This document shows positions 50,889 through 58,647 of a stretch of DNA of 64,000 nt, in pieces. The position numbers were made by a program, and so were the translations under genes. This DNA is from Asanoa sp. WMMD1127 (GTDB lineage Bacteria > Actinomycetota > Actinomycetes > Mycobacteriales > Micromonosporaceae), in NCBI RefSeq assembly GCF_029626225.1, contig NZ_JARUBP010000001.1:3348001-3412000 (forward strand), read 5' to 3'. Numbering within the stretch: position 1 is the first letter of the stretch; each line of letters opens with the position of its first letter. Below the pieces are notes generated by a model, which was not told the origin of the DNA, searched no databases, and worked only from the letters and a program-made list of their open reading frames with translations.

Positions 50889-53884
50889 TCGCCCTCGTCA
50901 CCCTCATGCTCACCGCCCGCCGGGTCCAGGCAGCGCTCGTCGTGCTGCTGAGCGCGCTGGCCACGGCGGCCGCGGTGGCCGGGCCGGTCTACATGGACGC
51001 GGTCGACCGGGCTGCCGCCGTCGCCGAGGTGGCCAACACGCCGCCGGCGGAGCGGACGGTCGCGGTCCGGGCCGGCATCGACAGCACCCAGCGCGACCGG
51101 TTCGACGCGCTCGCCAACGACGTGGCAGCGCTTCCGGGGTTCCAGACCGTGACCAGCGCCGTCATGCCAGTGCTCGGACTGGAGCCCGCGGCGGGCGAGA
51201 TCTCCTGGTTCACCTACCGCGACGGCGTCTGCCAGCACGTCGAGATGGTCGCGGGGCGGTGCCTGATGGCCGGCGGCGAAGTGGTGGTCGGCGAGGCGAC
51301 CGCGCGCCGGCTCGGCGTGCAGCCCGGGCGTTCGGTGTCGCTGGCCTGGGCCACCTACGACGAGATCAGCCGGACCTGGGTGGTCAGCGGGCGGCCGGCC
51401 CCGACCACGATCGTCGGCGTCTACCGCCCGCGCGACCCGGCTGAGCCGTACTGGGGTCGGACCGGCTACTTCGCGCCCACGGCGCCGGAAGAGCCGGTCT
51501 TCACCGCCCGCCCGTCCGTCGACGCGCTGGAGCACGAGTCCGACAACCGCAGCATCGAGGCCATCCCGGGGCCGGGCGCGTTCGACGCCGACCGGTTGCC
51601 GGCGCTGGCGACCGCCCTCGACGAGCTGAGCGAGGAGCTGGGCAGCGACGACGAGACCGCCCGGTTCGCCGCGCTCACCGACGAGCTGCCCAAGTTCTTC
51701 GAACGCGTACGCCGCTCCGACGCGCTCACCCGCGAGCTGGTCCCGCTGGCCGGGCTGCCGCTGATCGGCCTGTGCTGGCTGGTCATCTTCGTCGCGGTGG
51801 CCGGGGCGACCGCCGCCCGCCGGCACGAGCAGGCGCTGATCGCCCTGCGCGGCGCGCCCCGGGTCGGCCGCTTCTGGCTGGCGGCGGGGGAGAGCGTGAT
51901 CGCGATCGCGGTCGGCGCGCCGATCGGCTACGTCGCCGGCACGCTGGCCACCCGGGCCGTGGCCGACGCACGGTTCGGGCCGATCCCCGTCTTCGACCTG
52001 TCGCCGCCGCCCGGCGCGCTGCTCGCGGCCTTCGTCGCGGTGGCCGGCGCGGTGCTGGTCGGCCTGCTGGCGCTGCGCCGCGACCTGGCCAGCCCGGTGG
52101 TCGACCTGCTGCGCCGGGTGCCGCCGCGGGGCGCCGCCTGGCGAACCCTGGCGGTCGACGCGGGCGCGGTCGTGCTCGCGGTGGTGGCCGCGGTGCAGCT
52201 GCGGGCCTTCGACGGCCAGCTCGTCGGCCTCGGCCTGCTCGTGCCCGGCCTGATCGGCCTGGCGGTGGCGGTGCTCGCCGGCCGCCTGCTGGTGCCGCTG
52301 GCCGCCCGGCTCGGCCGCCGGGCCGTCCACCGCGGCCGGCTCGGGCTCGCCCTGGGCGCCCTGCAGGTGGCCCGTCGGCCCGGCAGCCAGCGGTTGTTCG
52401 TGCTGCTGGCCGTCGCGGTCGCCGTGCTCGGCTTCGCGGCCACCGCGGTCGACGTCGCCGACCGCGCGCGGGCCGACCGGGCCGCCGTGGAGACCGGCGC
52501 GGACCGCACCGTCGTCGTCGCCCCGACCGACTCCGGCGCGCTGCGGGCGGCGGTGCGCGCGGTCGACCCGGACGGGCGGTTCGCGATGGCGGTCGGCGTG
52601 CGGCGCGTCGTCGAAGGACCGCCGGTGCTGTTCGCCGACACCGCCGCCCTGCCGGCCGTCGCGGCCTGGCGCCCCGAGTACGGCGGCTCTCCGGAGCAGA
52701 TCGCGGCCGCCCTGCGCCCGCCGGCCGACGAGCCGATCGTGGTCAAGGGCGTCGAGCTGGCGTTGACCGTCGACTACGCGCAGCCGTCGGCGACCGGGAC
52801 CGAGCTGCGGCTCACCGCGCTGCTGCGGCCGCTGGCCGGCGGGGCGCCGGTGCGGGCCGGCAGCGCCGAGATCACCCCCGGCCGGCAGACCTGGACGATG
52901 GCCAGCCAGTCCTGTGTCGACGGCTGCCGGCTCACCGGAATCGAGGCGGTCTACTCCGCGTCCGGTGGCGAGGTGGCCGAGGTCTCGATCGTCTCGCTGG
53001 GGGTCCGGGCCGAGCTGACCGGGCCGTACACCCCGGTCGTGCCGGCCTTCACCCTCGACCAGTGGCGGGCCTCCGACGACGCGAAGCTGACCGCGGAGGA
53101 CGGCGGCGTCCACGTGGTCGTGCCCGGCGCGGTGATCCAGCCGCGGCCGACGGTGCTGATGCCGGCGGGCACCCCGGGCGACGTGCCGGTGCTCAGCGGC
53201 GGGGCGCCACCGAAGTCCGGCGAGGCCGAGGGCGTCGACGGCAACGTGGTCGCGATCCGGCCGGTCGCCGAGGGCCGGGCCCTGCCCCGGATCGGCACGG
53301 GACTCCTCATGGATCTGGGGTACGCCGAGCGCGTGGCAACCGGAAGCACCGACCTGACGACGGCCGAGGTGTGGCTGGGCCGCGCGGCGCCGGCCGATGT
53401 CGAGCAGCAGTTGACGAAGCAGGGCCTGGTGGTGGTCGGCCGCGACTCGGCGGCAGCCGCCGCGGACCGGCTCGACGGTCGTGGTCCGGCGCTGGCCGTC
53501 TGGTTCCACCTGCTGGCGGGCGGGGTCGCCGTGGTGCTCGCGGCGTGCGGCATGTGGCTGATGGCCGCCGTCGACCGCCGGCGCACGCTCGACGACCTGG
53601 TCGCTCTGCGGCGGCAGGGACTCGCGGCGCGTACCGGGGGACGCTGGGTCCTCTGGGCCTATCTGCCGGTCGCCGTCGCGGCCGTGGTCACCGGTTTGGT
53701 GGCGGCCGTCATCGCCTGGGCGGTGGTCGGCCACTATGTCCCGTATTTCGTCGATGACGACTTCGCGCTCGCGCCCCCGACCTGGCCACGGCCCCTCTCG
53801 ATCGCCCTTCCGGCGGTCGCGGTGGCCCTGCTGTTCACCTCCGTGGCGGTCGGTCTGCGTCGCGCGCTCCGCGTGCGAGACTAG
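50885..53884 (+). CDS. Large FtsX-type ABC transporter permease (system 2b)
   Basis: A 999-residue permease, third member of the paralogous set. The N-terminal helix (LVVLLSALATAAAVAGPVYM) is followed by an external domain with the conserved pair VCQHVEMVAGRC, then central helices from LIGLCWLVIFVAVAG with RRHEQALIALRGAP, an external domain with SCVDGCRLTGIE, and C-terminal helices near residues 870-990. GTG 50885 overlaps the preceding stop (GTGA). With the 47790 permease it could form a heterodimeric transporter with the 46918 ATPase. It ends 6 bases before the thioredoxin-like gene. Confidence 0.82.
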   Translation: MIALVTLMLTARRVQAALVVLLSALATAAAVAGPVYMDAVDRAAAVAEVANTPPAERTVAVRAGIDSTQRDRFDALANDVAALPGFQTVTSAVMPVLGLEPAAGEISWFTYRDGVCQHVEMVAGRCLMAGGEVVVGEATARRLGVQPGRSVSLAWATYDEISRTWVVSGRPAPTTIVGVYRPRDPAEPYWGRTGYFAPTAPEEPVFTARPSVDALEHESDNRSIEAIPGPGAFDADRLPALATALDELSEELGSDDETARFAALTDELPKFFERVRRSDALTRELVPLAGLPLIGLCWLVIFVAVAGATAARRHEQALIALRGAPRVGRFWLAAGESVIAIAVGAPIGYVAGTLATRAVADARFGPIPVFDLSPPPGALLAAFVAVAGAVLVGLLALRRDLASPVVDLLRRVPPRGAAWRTLAVDAGAVVLAVVAAVQLRAFDGQLVGLGLLVPGLIGLAVAVLAGRLLVPLAARLGRRAVHRGRLGLALGALQVARRPGSQRLFVLLAVAVAVLGFAATAVDVADRARADRAAVETGADRTVVVAPTDSGALRAAVRAVDPDGRFAMAVGVRRVVEGPPVLFADTAALPAVAAWRPEYGGSPEQIAAALRPPADEPIVVKGVELALTVDYAQPSATGTELRLTALLRPLAGGAPVRAGSAEITPGRQTWTMASQSCVDGCRLTGIEAVYSASGGEVAEVSIVSLGVRAELTGPYTPVVPAFTLDQWRASDDAKLTAEDGGVHVVVPGAVIQPRPTVLMPAGTPGDVPVLSGGAPPKSGEAEGVDGNVVAIRPVAEGRALPRIGTGLLMDLGYAERVATGSTDLTTAEVWLGRAAPADVEQQLTKQGLVVVGRDSAAAAADRLDGRGPALAVWFHLLAGGVAVVLAACGMWLMAAVDRRRTLDDLVALRRQGLAARTGGRWVLWAYLPVAVAAVVTGLVAAVIAWAVVGHYVPYFVDDDFALAPPTWPRPLSIALPAVAVALLFTSVAVGLRRALRVRD

Positions 53885-53890
53885 GGAACC

Positions 53891-54820
53891 ATGAGCGAAC
53901 CACGGACCTCTCCGTCGATCTTCACCCGCGGTGCGGTCGATCTCGGCGCCCTCCGGCCGGCCGCGTCGCCCTCTCCTGCTCCCAGTGCCGGCCCACCCGC
54001 TGGTGGTTCCGCCCCCGGCGGCGCTGCCGCCCCCGGTGGCGCGCCTGGCTCCGTCGCGATCATCGACGTCACCGAGGCGACCTTCCAGTCCGAGGTGCTC
54101 GAGCGCTCGCTGACCACGCCCGTCGTCATCGACTTCTGGGCCGAGTGGTGCGAGCCGTGCAAGCAGCTGTCCCCGGTCCTGGAGAAGCTGGCCGTCGAGG
54201 GCGGCGGCGCGTGGGTGCTCGCCCGCGTCGACGTCGACGCCAACCAGCGCCTCGCCCAGATGTTCCGGGTGCAGGGCATCCCGATGGTCTTCGCCGTCGT
54301 CGGCGGCCAGCCGGTCGACGCGTTCTCCGGTGTGGTGCCCGAGGCCCAGCTCCGGCAGTGGATCGGCGCGGTGCTCAAGGCCGGCGGCGTCGAGGTGGAG
54401 ACCCCGGCCGACCCGCGGCTCGAGTCCGCCGACGACGCGCTGATGGTCGGCGACCTCGACGCGGCCGAGGCGGCCTACAAGAAGATCCTGTTCGAGTCAC
54501 CGGCCGACGCGGCCGCCGAGGCGGGGCTCGCCCAGGTCAGCCTCTACCGGCGGGTGCAGGGCATCGACGCGGCCAAGGCGCTCACCGACGCGTCCGCGGC
54601 CCCGTCCGACATCCCGGCGCAGCTGCTGGCGGCCGACGTCGAGGTGCTCAGCGGCGAGGCCGAGCGGGCCTACAAGCGCCTGATCGACCTCATCCGGCGC
54701 AGCGTCGGCGACGACAAGGAGACGGTCCGCAAGCACCTGGTGACGCTGTTCACGATCGCGGGTCCCGACGACCCGGCGGTCTCGGCGGCCCGCCGGGCCC
54801 TGGCCAGCGCGCTGTACTGA
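53891..54820 (+). CDS. Thioredoxin-TPR protein, CnoX (YbbN)-like
   Basis: A 309-residue co-chaperone-like protein. A disordered Pro/Ala/Gly linker (residues about 22-52) precedes a thioredoxin domain (about 55-165) with an intact active site W86-C87-E-P-C90, followed by a helical TPR-like region (about 175-309) containing SADDALMVGDLDAAEAAYKK. In E. coli CnoX the CxxC is not redox-active and the protein holds clients for GroEL and DnaK after chlorine stress; retention of both cysteines here suggests true thiol-disulfide activity. It closely follows the ABC genes and lies 4 bases before the arginase-like gene. A thioredoxin gene is, from memory, also found near icmA in Streptomyces. Confidence 0.86.
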   Translation: MSEPRTSPSIFTRGAVDLGALRPAASPSPAPSAGPPAGGSAPGGAAAPGGAPGSVAIIDVTEATFQSEVLERSLTTPVVIDFWAEWCEPCKQLSPVLEKLAVEGGGAWVLARVDVDANQRLAQMFRVQGIPMVFAVVGGQPVDAFSGVVPEAQLRQWIGAVLKAGGVEVETPADPRLESADDALMVGDLDAAEAAYKKILFESPADAAAEAGLAQVSLYRRVQGIDAAKALTDASAAPSDIPAQLLAADVEVLSGEAERAYKRLIDLIRRSVGDDKETVRKHLVTLFTIAGPDDPAVSAARRALASALY

Positions 54821-54824
54821 GCCG

Positions 54825-56396
54825 GTGAGCGCCGTGCGCCGGATAGCGCTCCTGGACGCGCCGTCGAACCTGGGCCTGCGACCGCCCACGCCGACGTCGA
54901 CTCCGGGCTGCGCCAAGGCGCCCGGCGCCCTCCGCGACCACGGCCTGCTCGGCCGGCTGGTGGCCCGCGACGCGGGCTGTCTCACGGCGCCGCGGTACGA
55001 CGCCGGCGACTGGCGCCCCGGTGACGGTGTCGCCCACGCCGAGGCGATCGCCGCGTACTCGGTGGCCCTCGCCGGCCGCATCGGCGCCATCATCGACGCT
55101 TCGGAGTTCCCCGTCGTCCTCGGCGGGGACTGCTCCGTGCTGCTCGGCTCGGCGCTGGCCATGCACCGCCTGGGTGAGGCGGTCGGCGGCCGCATCGGGC
55201 TGGTCTACGTCGACGGCCACTCCGACTTCCGGCATCCCGGCAACGCGTCCTACGTCGGCGCGGCGGCCGGCGAGGGGCTCGCCCTGGCGACCGGCCGGGG
55301 TCAGGCCGACCTGGCCGCGATCGAGGGCCGAAGACCGTACTTCCGTGACGTCGACGTGGTGGTCATGGGCATCCGCGCCCAGGACGAGTACCGGCTCGAC
55401 CTGCAGGCGGCCGGCATCATGACCCGCCCGGTCCCGGCGCTGCGCGCGGAAGGCGCCGCCCGGTCGGCGCAGTGGGCCCGCGACCAGCTCGCCGACTGCG
55501 CCGGCTACTGGGTGCACATCGATGTCGACGTGCTCGACCCCGCGGTCATGCCCGCGGTCGACGCCCCGGACCCGGGCGGGATCGCCTTCGCGGAGCTGGA
55601 GCTGCTGATCGCCGGCCTGGTCGACACGCCGCACTGCCTCGGCATCGAGCTGACGGTCTTCGACCCGGACTACGACCCCGACGGCGCGTACGCGGCCGAG
55701 ATCACCTCGGCGTTGGTGGCCGGACTGGCCCCGATCCGCGCGGCCGCGTCGGCGCGCGAGGCGTCGCCGCTCGCCTTCACCCAACGCCGCCGGCCGGCCC
55801 CGGACGCGGATCGCTTCCAGCCGCCGGTCAAGGGTGACGGCCTGGGCGAGGTCGAGCCGGCGGCGGACGCCGGCCCGGTTGCGCCTGCGGCGGCGCCGGA
55901 AGAGCCGGCCGAGCCCGCTCCGTCGGCCGAGCCCGCTTCTTCGGTCGAGCCCGCTCGGTCGGTCGAGCCCGCTCCGTCGGCCGCGGCCGGTGGGGAGCCG
56001 GATCCCGTCGAGGAGCCGGCTTCCGGCAAACGGCCCACGATCGGCCGGCAGCGCCGGTCGGCCTTCGACGTCATCAGCGGCGACGCCGACAACGGCCGCA
56101 AGCGTCGTTCGGCGGCCGACATCCTGGCCGCGCCGCTCGGCAGCGACGCCAGCGGCCCCGGCCGCCTCCGCCGCCGCCCCGACGACGACACCGTCACGAC
56201 GGACCCGCGTCCCGGCGGGCTGCGCCGCTCGACGGCGACCGACGACGACGCCGCCTCGACCGAGCCCCGGCCCGGCGGCCTGCGTCGCCGGCCCGCCCCG
56301 GACGACGGCGACGCGGTGTCGACCGACGTGCGCCCCGGCGGCCTGCGCCGGCGTGGCTCCGCCACCGACGAGCCCTCGACGGCGGACGAGGGCTGA
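54825..56396 (+). CDS. Arginase-fold ureohydrolase with repetitive disordered tail
   Basis: A 523-residue protein. Residues 1-310 have the arginase/agmatinase fold with metal-site motifs VVLGGDCS (about 97-104), VDGHSDF (about 128-134) and HIDVDVLDP (about 227-235). The His that binds Mn in GGDHS of classical arginases is Cys here, and the DAH motif is DGH, so substrate and metal use are uncertain. Residues about 315-523 are low-complexity: a run of EPA-S units, then three copies of a RPGGLRR-centred repeat (about 462-511). The tail is not part of any ureohydrolase. The GTG start is 4 bases after the thioredoxin-like gene. Confidence 0.8.
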   Translation: MSAVRRIALLDAPSNLGLRPPTPTSTPGCAKAPGALRDHGLLGRLVARDAGCLTAPRYDAGDWRPGDGVAHAEAIAAYSVALAGRIGAIIDASEFPVVLGGDCSVLLGSALAMHRLGEAVGGRIGLVYVDGHSDFRHPGNASYVGAAAGEGLALATGRGQADLAAIEGRRPYFRDVDVVVMGIRAQDEYRLDLQAAGIMTRPVPALRAEGAARSAQWARDQLADCAGYWVHIDVDVLDPAVMPAVDAPDPGGIAFAELELLIAGLVDTPHCLGIELTVFDPDYDPDGAYAAEITSALVAGLAPIRAAASAREASPLAFTQRRRPAPDADRFQPPVKGDGLGEVEPAADAGPVAPAAAPEEPAEPAPSAEPASSVEPARSVEPAPSAAAGGEPDPVEEPASGKRPTIGRQRRSAFDVISGDADNGRKRRSAADILAAPLGSDASGPGRLRRRPDDDTVTTDPRPGGLRRSTATDDDAASTEPRPGGLRRRPAPDDGDAVSTDVRPGGLRRRGSATDEPSTADEG

Positions 56397-56400
56397 CCGC

Positions 56401-57261
56401 TCAGCCCAGGAACTCGGCCAGAGCGGCGGCCAGGGCCTCCGGGTTCTCCTCGGCTTGGTGGTGGCCGGAGTCGATGCGGGCGCCACGAAGGTCGTCGACC
56501 CACGGCGCCCAGACGGCCAGCGGGTCGCCGTAGAGGTCCTCCATGTCGTCCCGCGACGACCACAGGAACAACGTCGGGCACCGGACCGTACGCCCGGCGC
56601 GCCGGTCGGCCTCCTCGTGCTCCCGGTCGATGCCCAGCCCGGCCCGGTAGTCCTCCAGCATCGCCCGCACCGTAGCCGGGTCGTGGATGGCGGCCCGCAG
56701 CTCCGAGTAGTTCTCGGCGCCCATCGATTCGGGCCGGGCAGCGCTGTACCAGGCGTCCGGGTCGGCCATGATGGCCCGCTCCGGCTTGTCGGGCTGGGCG
56801 AAGAAGAACCAGTGGTACCAGTCCCGGGCGAACGCCGCGTCACACCGGGCGAGGGCTTCGCTGATCGGCACGCCGTCCATCACCACGAGGCGGCTGACCG
56901 CGTCGGGATGGTCGAGCGCCATCCGCAGCACCACGTAGCAGCCGCGATCGTGCCCCACCGCCGCGAACCGGTCGTGCCCCAGGGCCCGCATCAGCCGCAC
57001 GAGGTCGCCCGCCACCGCGCGCTTGGACTGCTGCCCGTGGTCGTCGCGGATGGCGGCTTTGCCGGACCGCCCGTAGCCGCGCATGTCCGGACACACGACG
57101 GTGAAGCCTTGCGCGACGAGCCGAGGCGCGACGCGGTGCCAGGTCGCGCCGGTCCGCGGGTGGCCGTGCACCAGCAGCACGGGGAACCCCGAGCCACCGT
57201 GCCGCACCCGCAGCTCGACCTCGCCGACGTCGATCCGCTCGTCCGTGAACCCCTCGAACAT
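56401..57261 (-). CDS. Alpha/beta hydrolase, haloacetate dehalogenase-like
   Basis: A 286-residue alpha/beta hydrolase close to fluoroacetate dehalogenases. The oxyanion-loop motif is VHGHPRTGATW (about residues 31-41), the nucleophile D105 is in GHDRGCY, and the catalytic His is in DSGHHQAEENPEAL. The halide-pocket-like WYHWFFFAQPDKPE segment is also present. The first carboxylate-binding Arg is retained (R106) but the second, three residues on, is Y109, so haloacetate hydrolysis is doubtful and an epoxide- or ester-type substrate is possible. It is a single gene, convergent with the arginase-like gene. Confidence 0.8.
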   Translation of the reverse strand: MFEGFTDERIDVGEVELRVRHGGSGFPVLLVHGHPRTGATWHRVAPRLVAQGFTVVCPDMRGYGRSGKAAIRDDHGQQSKRAVAGDLVRLMRALGHDRFAAVGHDRGCYVVLRMALDHPDAVSRLVVMDGVPISEALARCDAAFARDWYHWFFFAQPDKPERAIMADPDAWYSAARPESMGAENYSELRAAIHDPATVRAMLEDYRAGLGIDREHEEADRRAGRTVRCPTLFLWSSRDDMEDLYGDPLAVWAPWVDDLRGARIDSGHHQAEENPEALAAALAEFLG

Positions 57262-57290
57262 GCGAGCCCGTTACCCCCGAACAGAAGATC

Positions 57291-58025
57291 TCACTCGGCC
57301 GGTCGGGACCGCGGTCGCGCCAGCGCGGCGGCGATCGCTGCCGCGGCGGTCGCGGCCGCCAGGCGGACGGCGGTGGGGCGGCGGCTGGTCAGGGCGGTGG
57401 TGAGCAGGCCCCAGCCGGCGGCCGTCGCGAGCGGCACCCGGCCGCGTCGGCTCTTCGCGACGGCGCCGGCGAGCGTGGCCCCGGCGACGACCAGACCGGC
57501 CGTCGACGCGGCGATCGTGCGCGGCGCCGTCGGTGGCGCCCCGGCCAGCCGGGCGCCGGCGGCCACGTTGACGACGCTGGCCAGGGCCGTCCAACCGAGC
57601 AGCAGGCCGGTGCTGGCCGGCGTGACCGCCGCCCACCCGGTCGGTGCCGGGAGATCCTGCAGGCCGGCGTGCGCGCGGGCGGCGAACGCCGCCGCCACGG
57701 GCAGCAGGAACGGCGTCGCGGCGAAGCGGTCGCTCTGTGCCGCAACGGACCAGGCGGCGTTGGTCGCGTACGCGCCGGCCAGCGCCCACCCTGTCCGCCG
57801 GCTCATCGGCTGCGAGCGGCCCGCGGGTCGCACCGCGCCGATCGTCGACAGCGCGCAGCCCGCGAAGATCGGCGCCCACACCACGAACGCGTAGTCGGGC
57901 GGCGTGATCACCGTGTCGTACCGCCGCGTCTGTTCGCCGCGGCCGAGCAGCGGGCCCACCGTCGGGATGGTCACGAAAGCGGCGCAGGCGCCGCCGAGGG
58001 CCAGCGAGCGCAACCGATCGGCCAT
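57291..58025 (-). CDS. TspO/MBR-like membrane protein
   Basis: A 244-residue protein with about six to seven hydrophobic segments. TPPDYAFVVWAPIFAGCALS (about residues 41-60) and TNAAWSVAAQ (about 88-97) resemble the conserved PPxxxFxxWxxIY and NxxWS motifs of TspO/tryptophan-rich sensory proteins. It is longer and less Trp-rich than classical TspO, so the assignment is moderate. ATG 58025 has GGAGG 6 bases upstream; an earlier ATG at 58043 overlaps the operator region. It is divergent from the MarR gene, by which it is probably controlled. Confidence 0.65.
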   Translation of the reverse strand: MADRLRSLALGGACAAFVTIPTVGPLLGRGEQTRRYDTVITPPDYAFVVWAPIFAGCALSTIGAVRPAGRSQPMSRRTGWALAGAYATNAAWSVAAQSDRFAATPFLLPVAAAFAARAHAGLQDLPAPTGWAAVTPASTGLLLGWTALASVVNVAAGARLAGAPPTAPRTIAASTAGLVVAGATLAGAVAKSRRGRVPLATAAGWGLLTTALTSRRPTAVRLAAATAAAAIAAALARPRSRPAE

Positions 58026-58044
58026 GACATGCCTCCGATGCAAA

Positions 58045-58065
58045 GTAGCTCAGTTTCTAAGCTAC
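58045..58065. promoter_or_regulatory. Candidate MarR operator (GTAGCT-n9-AGCTAC)
   Basis: GTAGCT and AGCTAC form a perfect inverted repeat with a 9-base AT-rich spacer in the 49-base gap between the TspO-like and MarR genes. The right arm overlaps the candidate -10 TACCGT (58063-58068), which ends 6 bases before the MarR GTG. A bound dimer would repress both directions. Confidence 0.6.
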
Positions 58066-58074
58066 CGTAGTAGC

Positions 58075-58647
58075 GTGACCCTCGACTGGGCCGTGCACCA
58101 CCTGGCCGTCGCGATCGCCGAGCTCGACACGGCCATCGCCCGGCGGATGGGGCTGACCTCCGGTGACTACCTGGCGCTGAAGCACCTCGCGACCGCGGCG
58201 CCGCCGATCGGACCGGTCGAGCTCGGTCGCCTGCTCGGCATCACCTCCGGCGCCGCCACGGGGCTGGTCGACCGCCTGGAACGGGCCGGCTACGTCCGCC
58301 GCGGGCCGCACCCCGACGACCGGCGGCGCCAGGTCGTCAGCACCACGGCCAAGGCCGAGGGCGGCATGCTGCGCGAGCTGCGGCCACTGGCCGACGACAT
58401 CGACCGGGTCGCCGCCGACCTCGACGCCGAACAGCGGCGGCTCGTCACCGACGTCCTGGCCCGGCTGACCGAAACCCACCGCGACCACGCCCGGCACCCG
58501 CCGCGGACGCCGGCCGGGAAACCGCCGCGGACACCGGCCGGGCAGCCGCCGCGGACACCGGCCGGGCAGCCGCCGCGGACACCGGCCGGGCAGCCGCCGC
58601 GGACGCCGGCCGGGCGTCCGCCGCGAACGCCCGGCTCAGCTGGCTGA
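58075..58647 (+). CDS. MarR family transcriptional regulator with PPRTPAG tandem-repeat tail
   Basis: A 190-residue regulator. Residues 1-140 are a MarR winged helix: TSGDYLALKHLAT, IGPVELGRLLGITSGAATGLVDRLERAGYVRR (recognition region) and HPDDRRRQVVSTT (wing). From about residue 142 on, the tail consists of PPRTPAGK/Q/R octapeptides, encoded by a 24-base tandem repeat. It is divergent from the TspO-like gene and likely autoregulated through the inverted repeat at 58045. The start is the GTG at 58075, with a -10-like hexamer 6 bases upstream and no ribosome binding site. The last 12 bases overlap the convergent glutamate dehydrogenase gene. Confidence 0.85.
   Translation: MTLDWAVHHLAVAIAELDTAIARRMGLTSGDYLALKHLATAAPPIGPVELGRLLGITSGAATGLVDRLERAGYVRRGPHPDDRRRQVVSTTAKAEGGMLRELRPLADDIDRVAADLDAEQRRLVTDVLARLTETHRDHARHPPRTPAGKPPRTPAGQPPRTPAGQPPRTPAGQPPRTPAGRPPRTPGSAG
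58498..58641 (+). repeat. 24-base tandem repeat encoding PPRTPAGx
   Basis: Five complete 24-base units (CCGCCGCGGACACCGGCCGG plus four bases) run head to tail from 58498 to 58617, and a degenerate sixth extends to 58641. Units 2, 3 and 4 are identical. The unit is a multiple of three, so copy-number change would keep the MarR frame. The last unit reaches the 3' end of the glutamate dehydrogenase gene. Confidence 0.9.

Noticed and set aside
56401-57261. Confident call as fluoroacetate dehalogenase.
   Set aside because: The second carboxylate-binding Arg is Tyr, so only the wider family is supported.
58498-58641. Possible CRISPR-like array.
   Set aside because: The 24-base units are directly adjacent with no spacers and encode an in-frame octapeptide, so this is a coding minisatellite.
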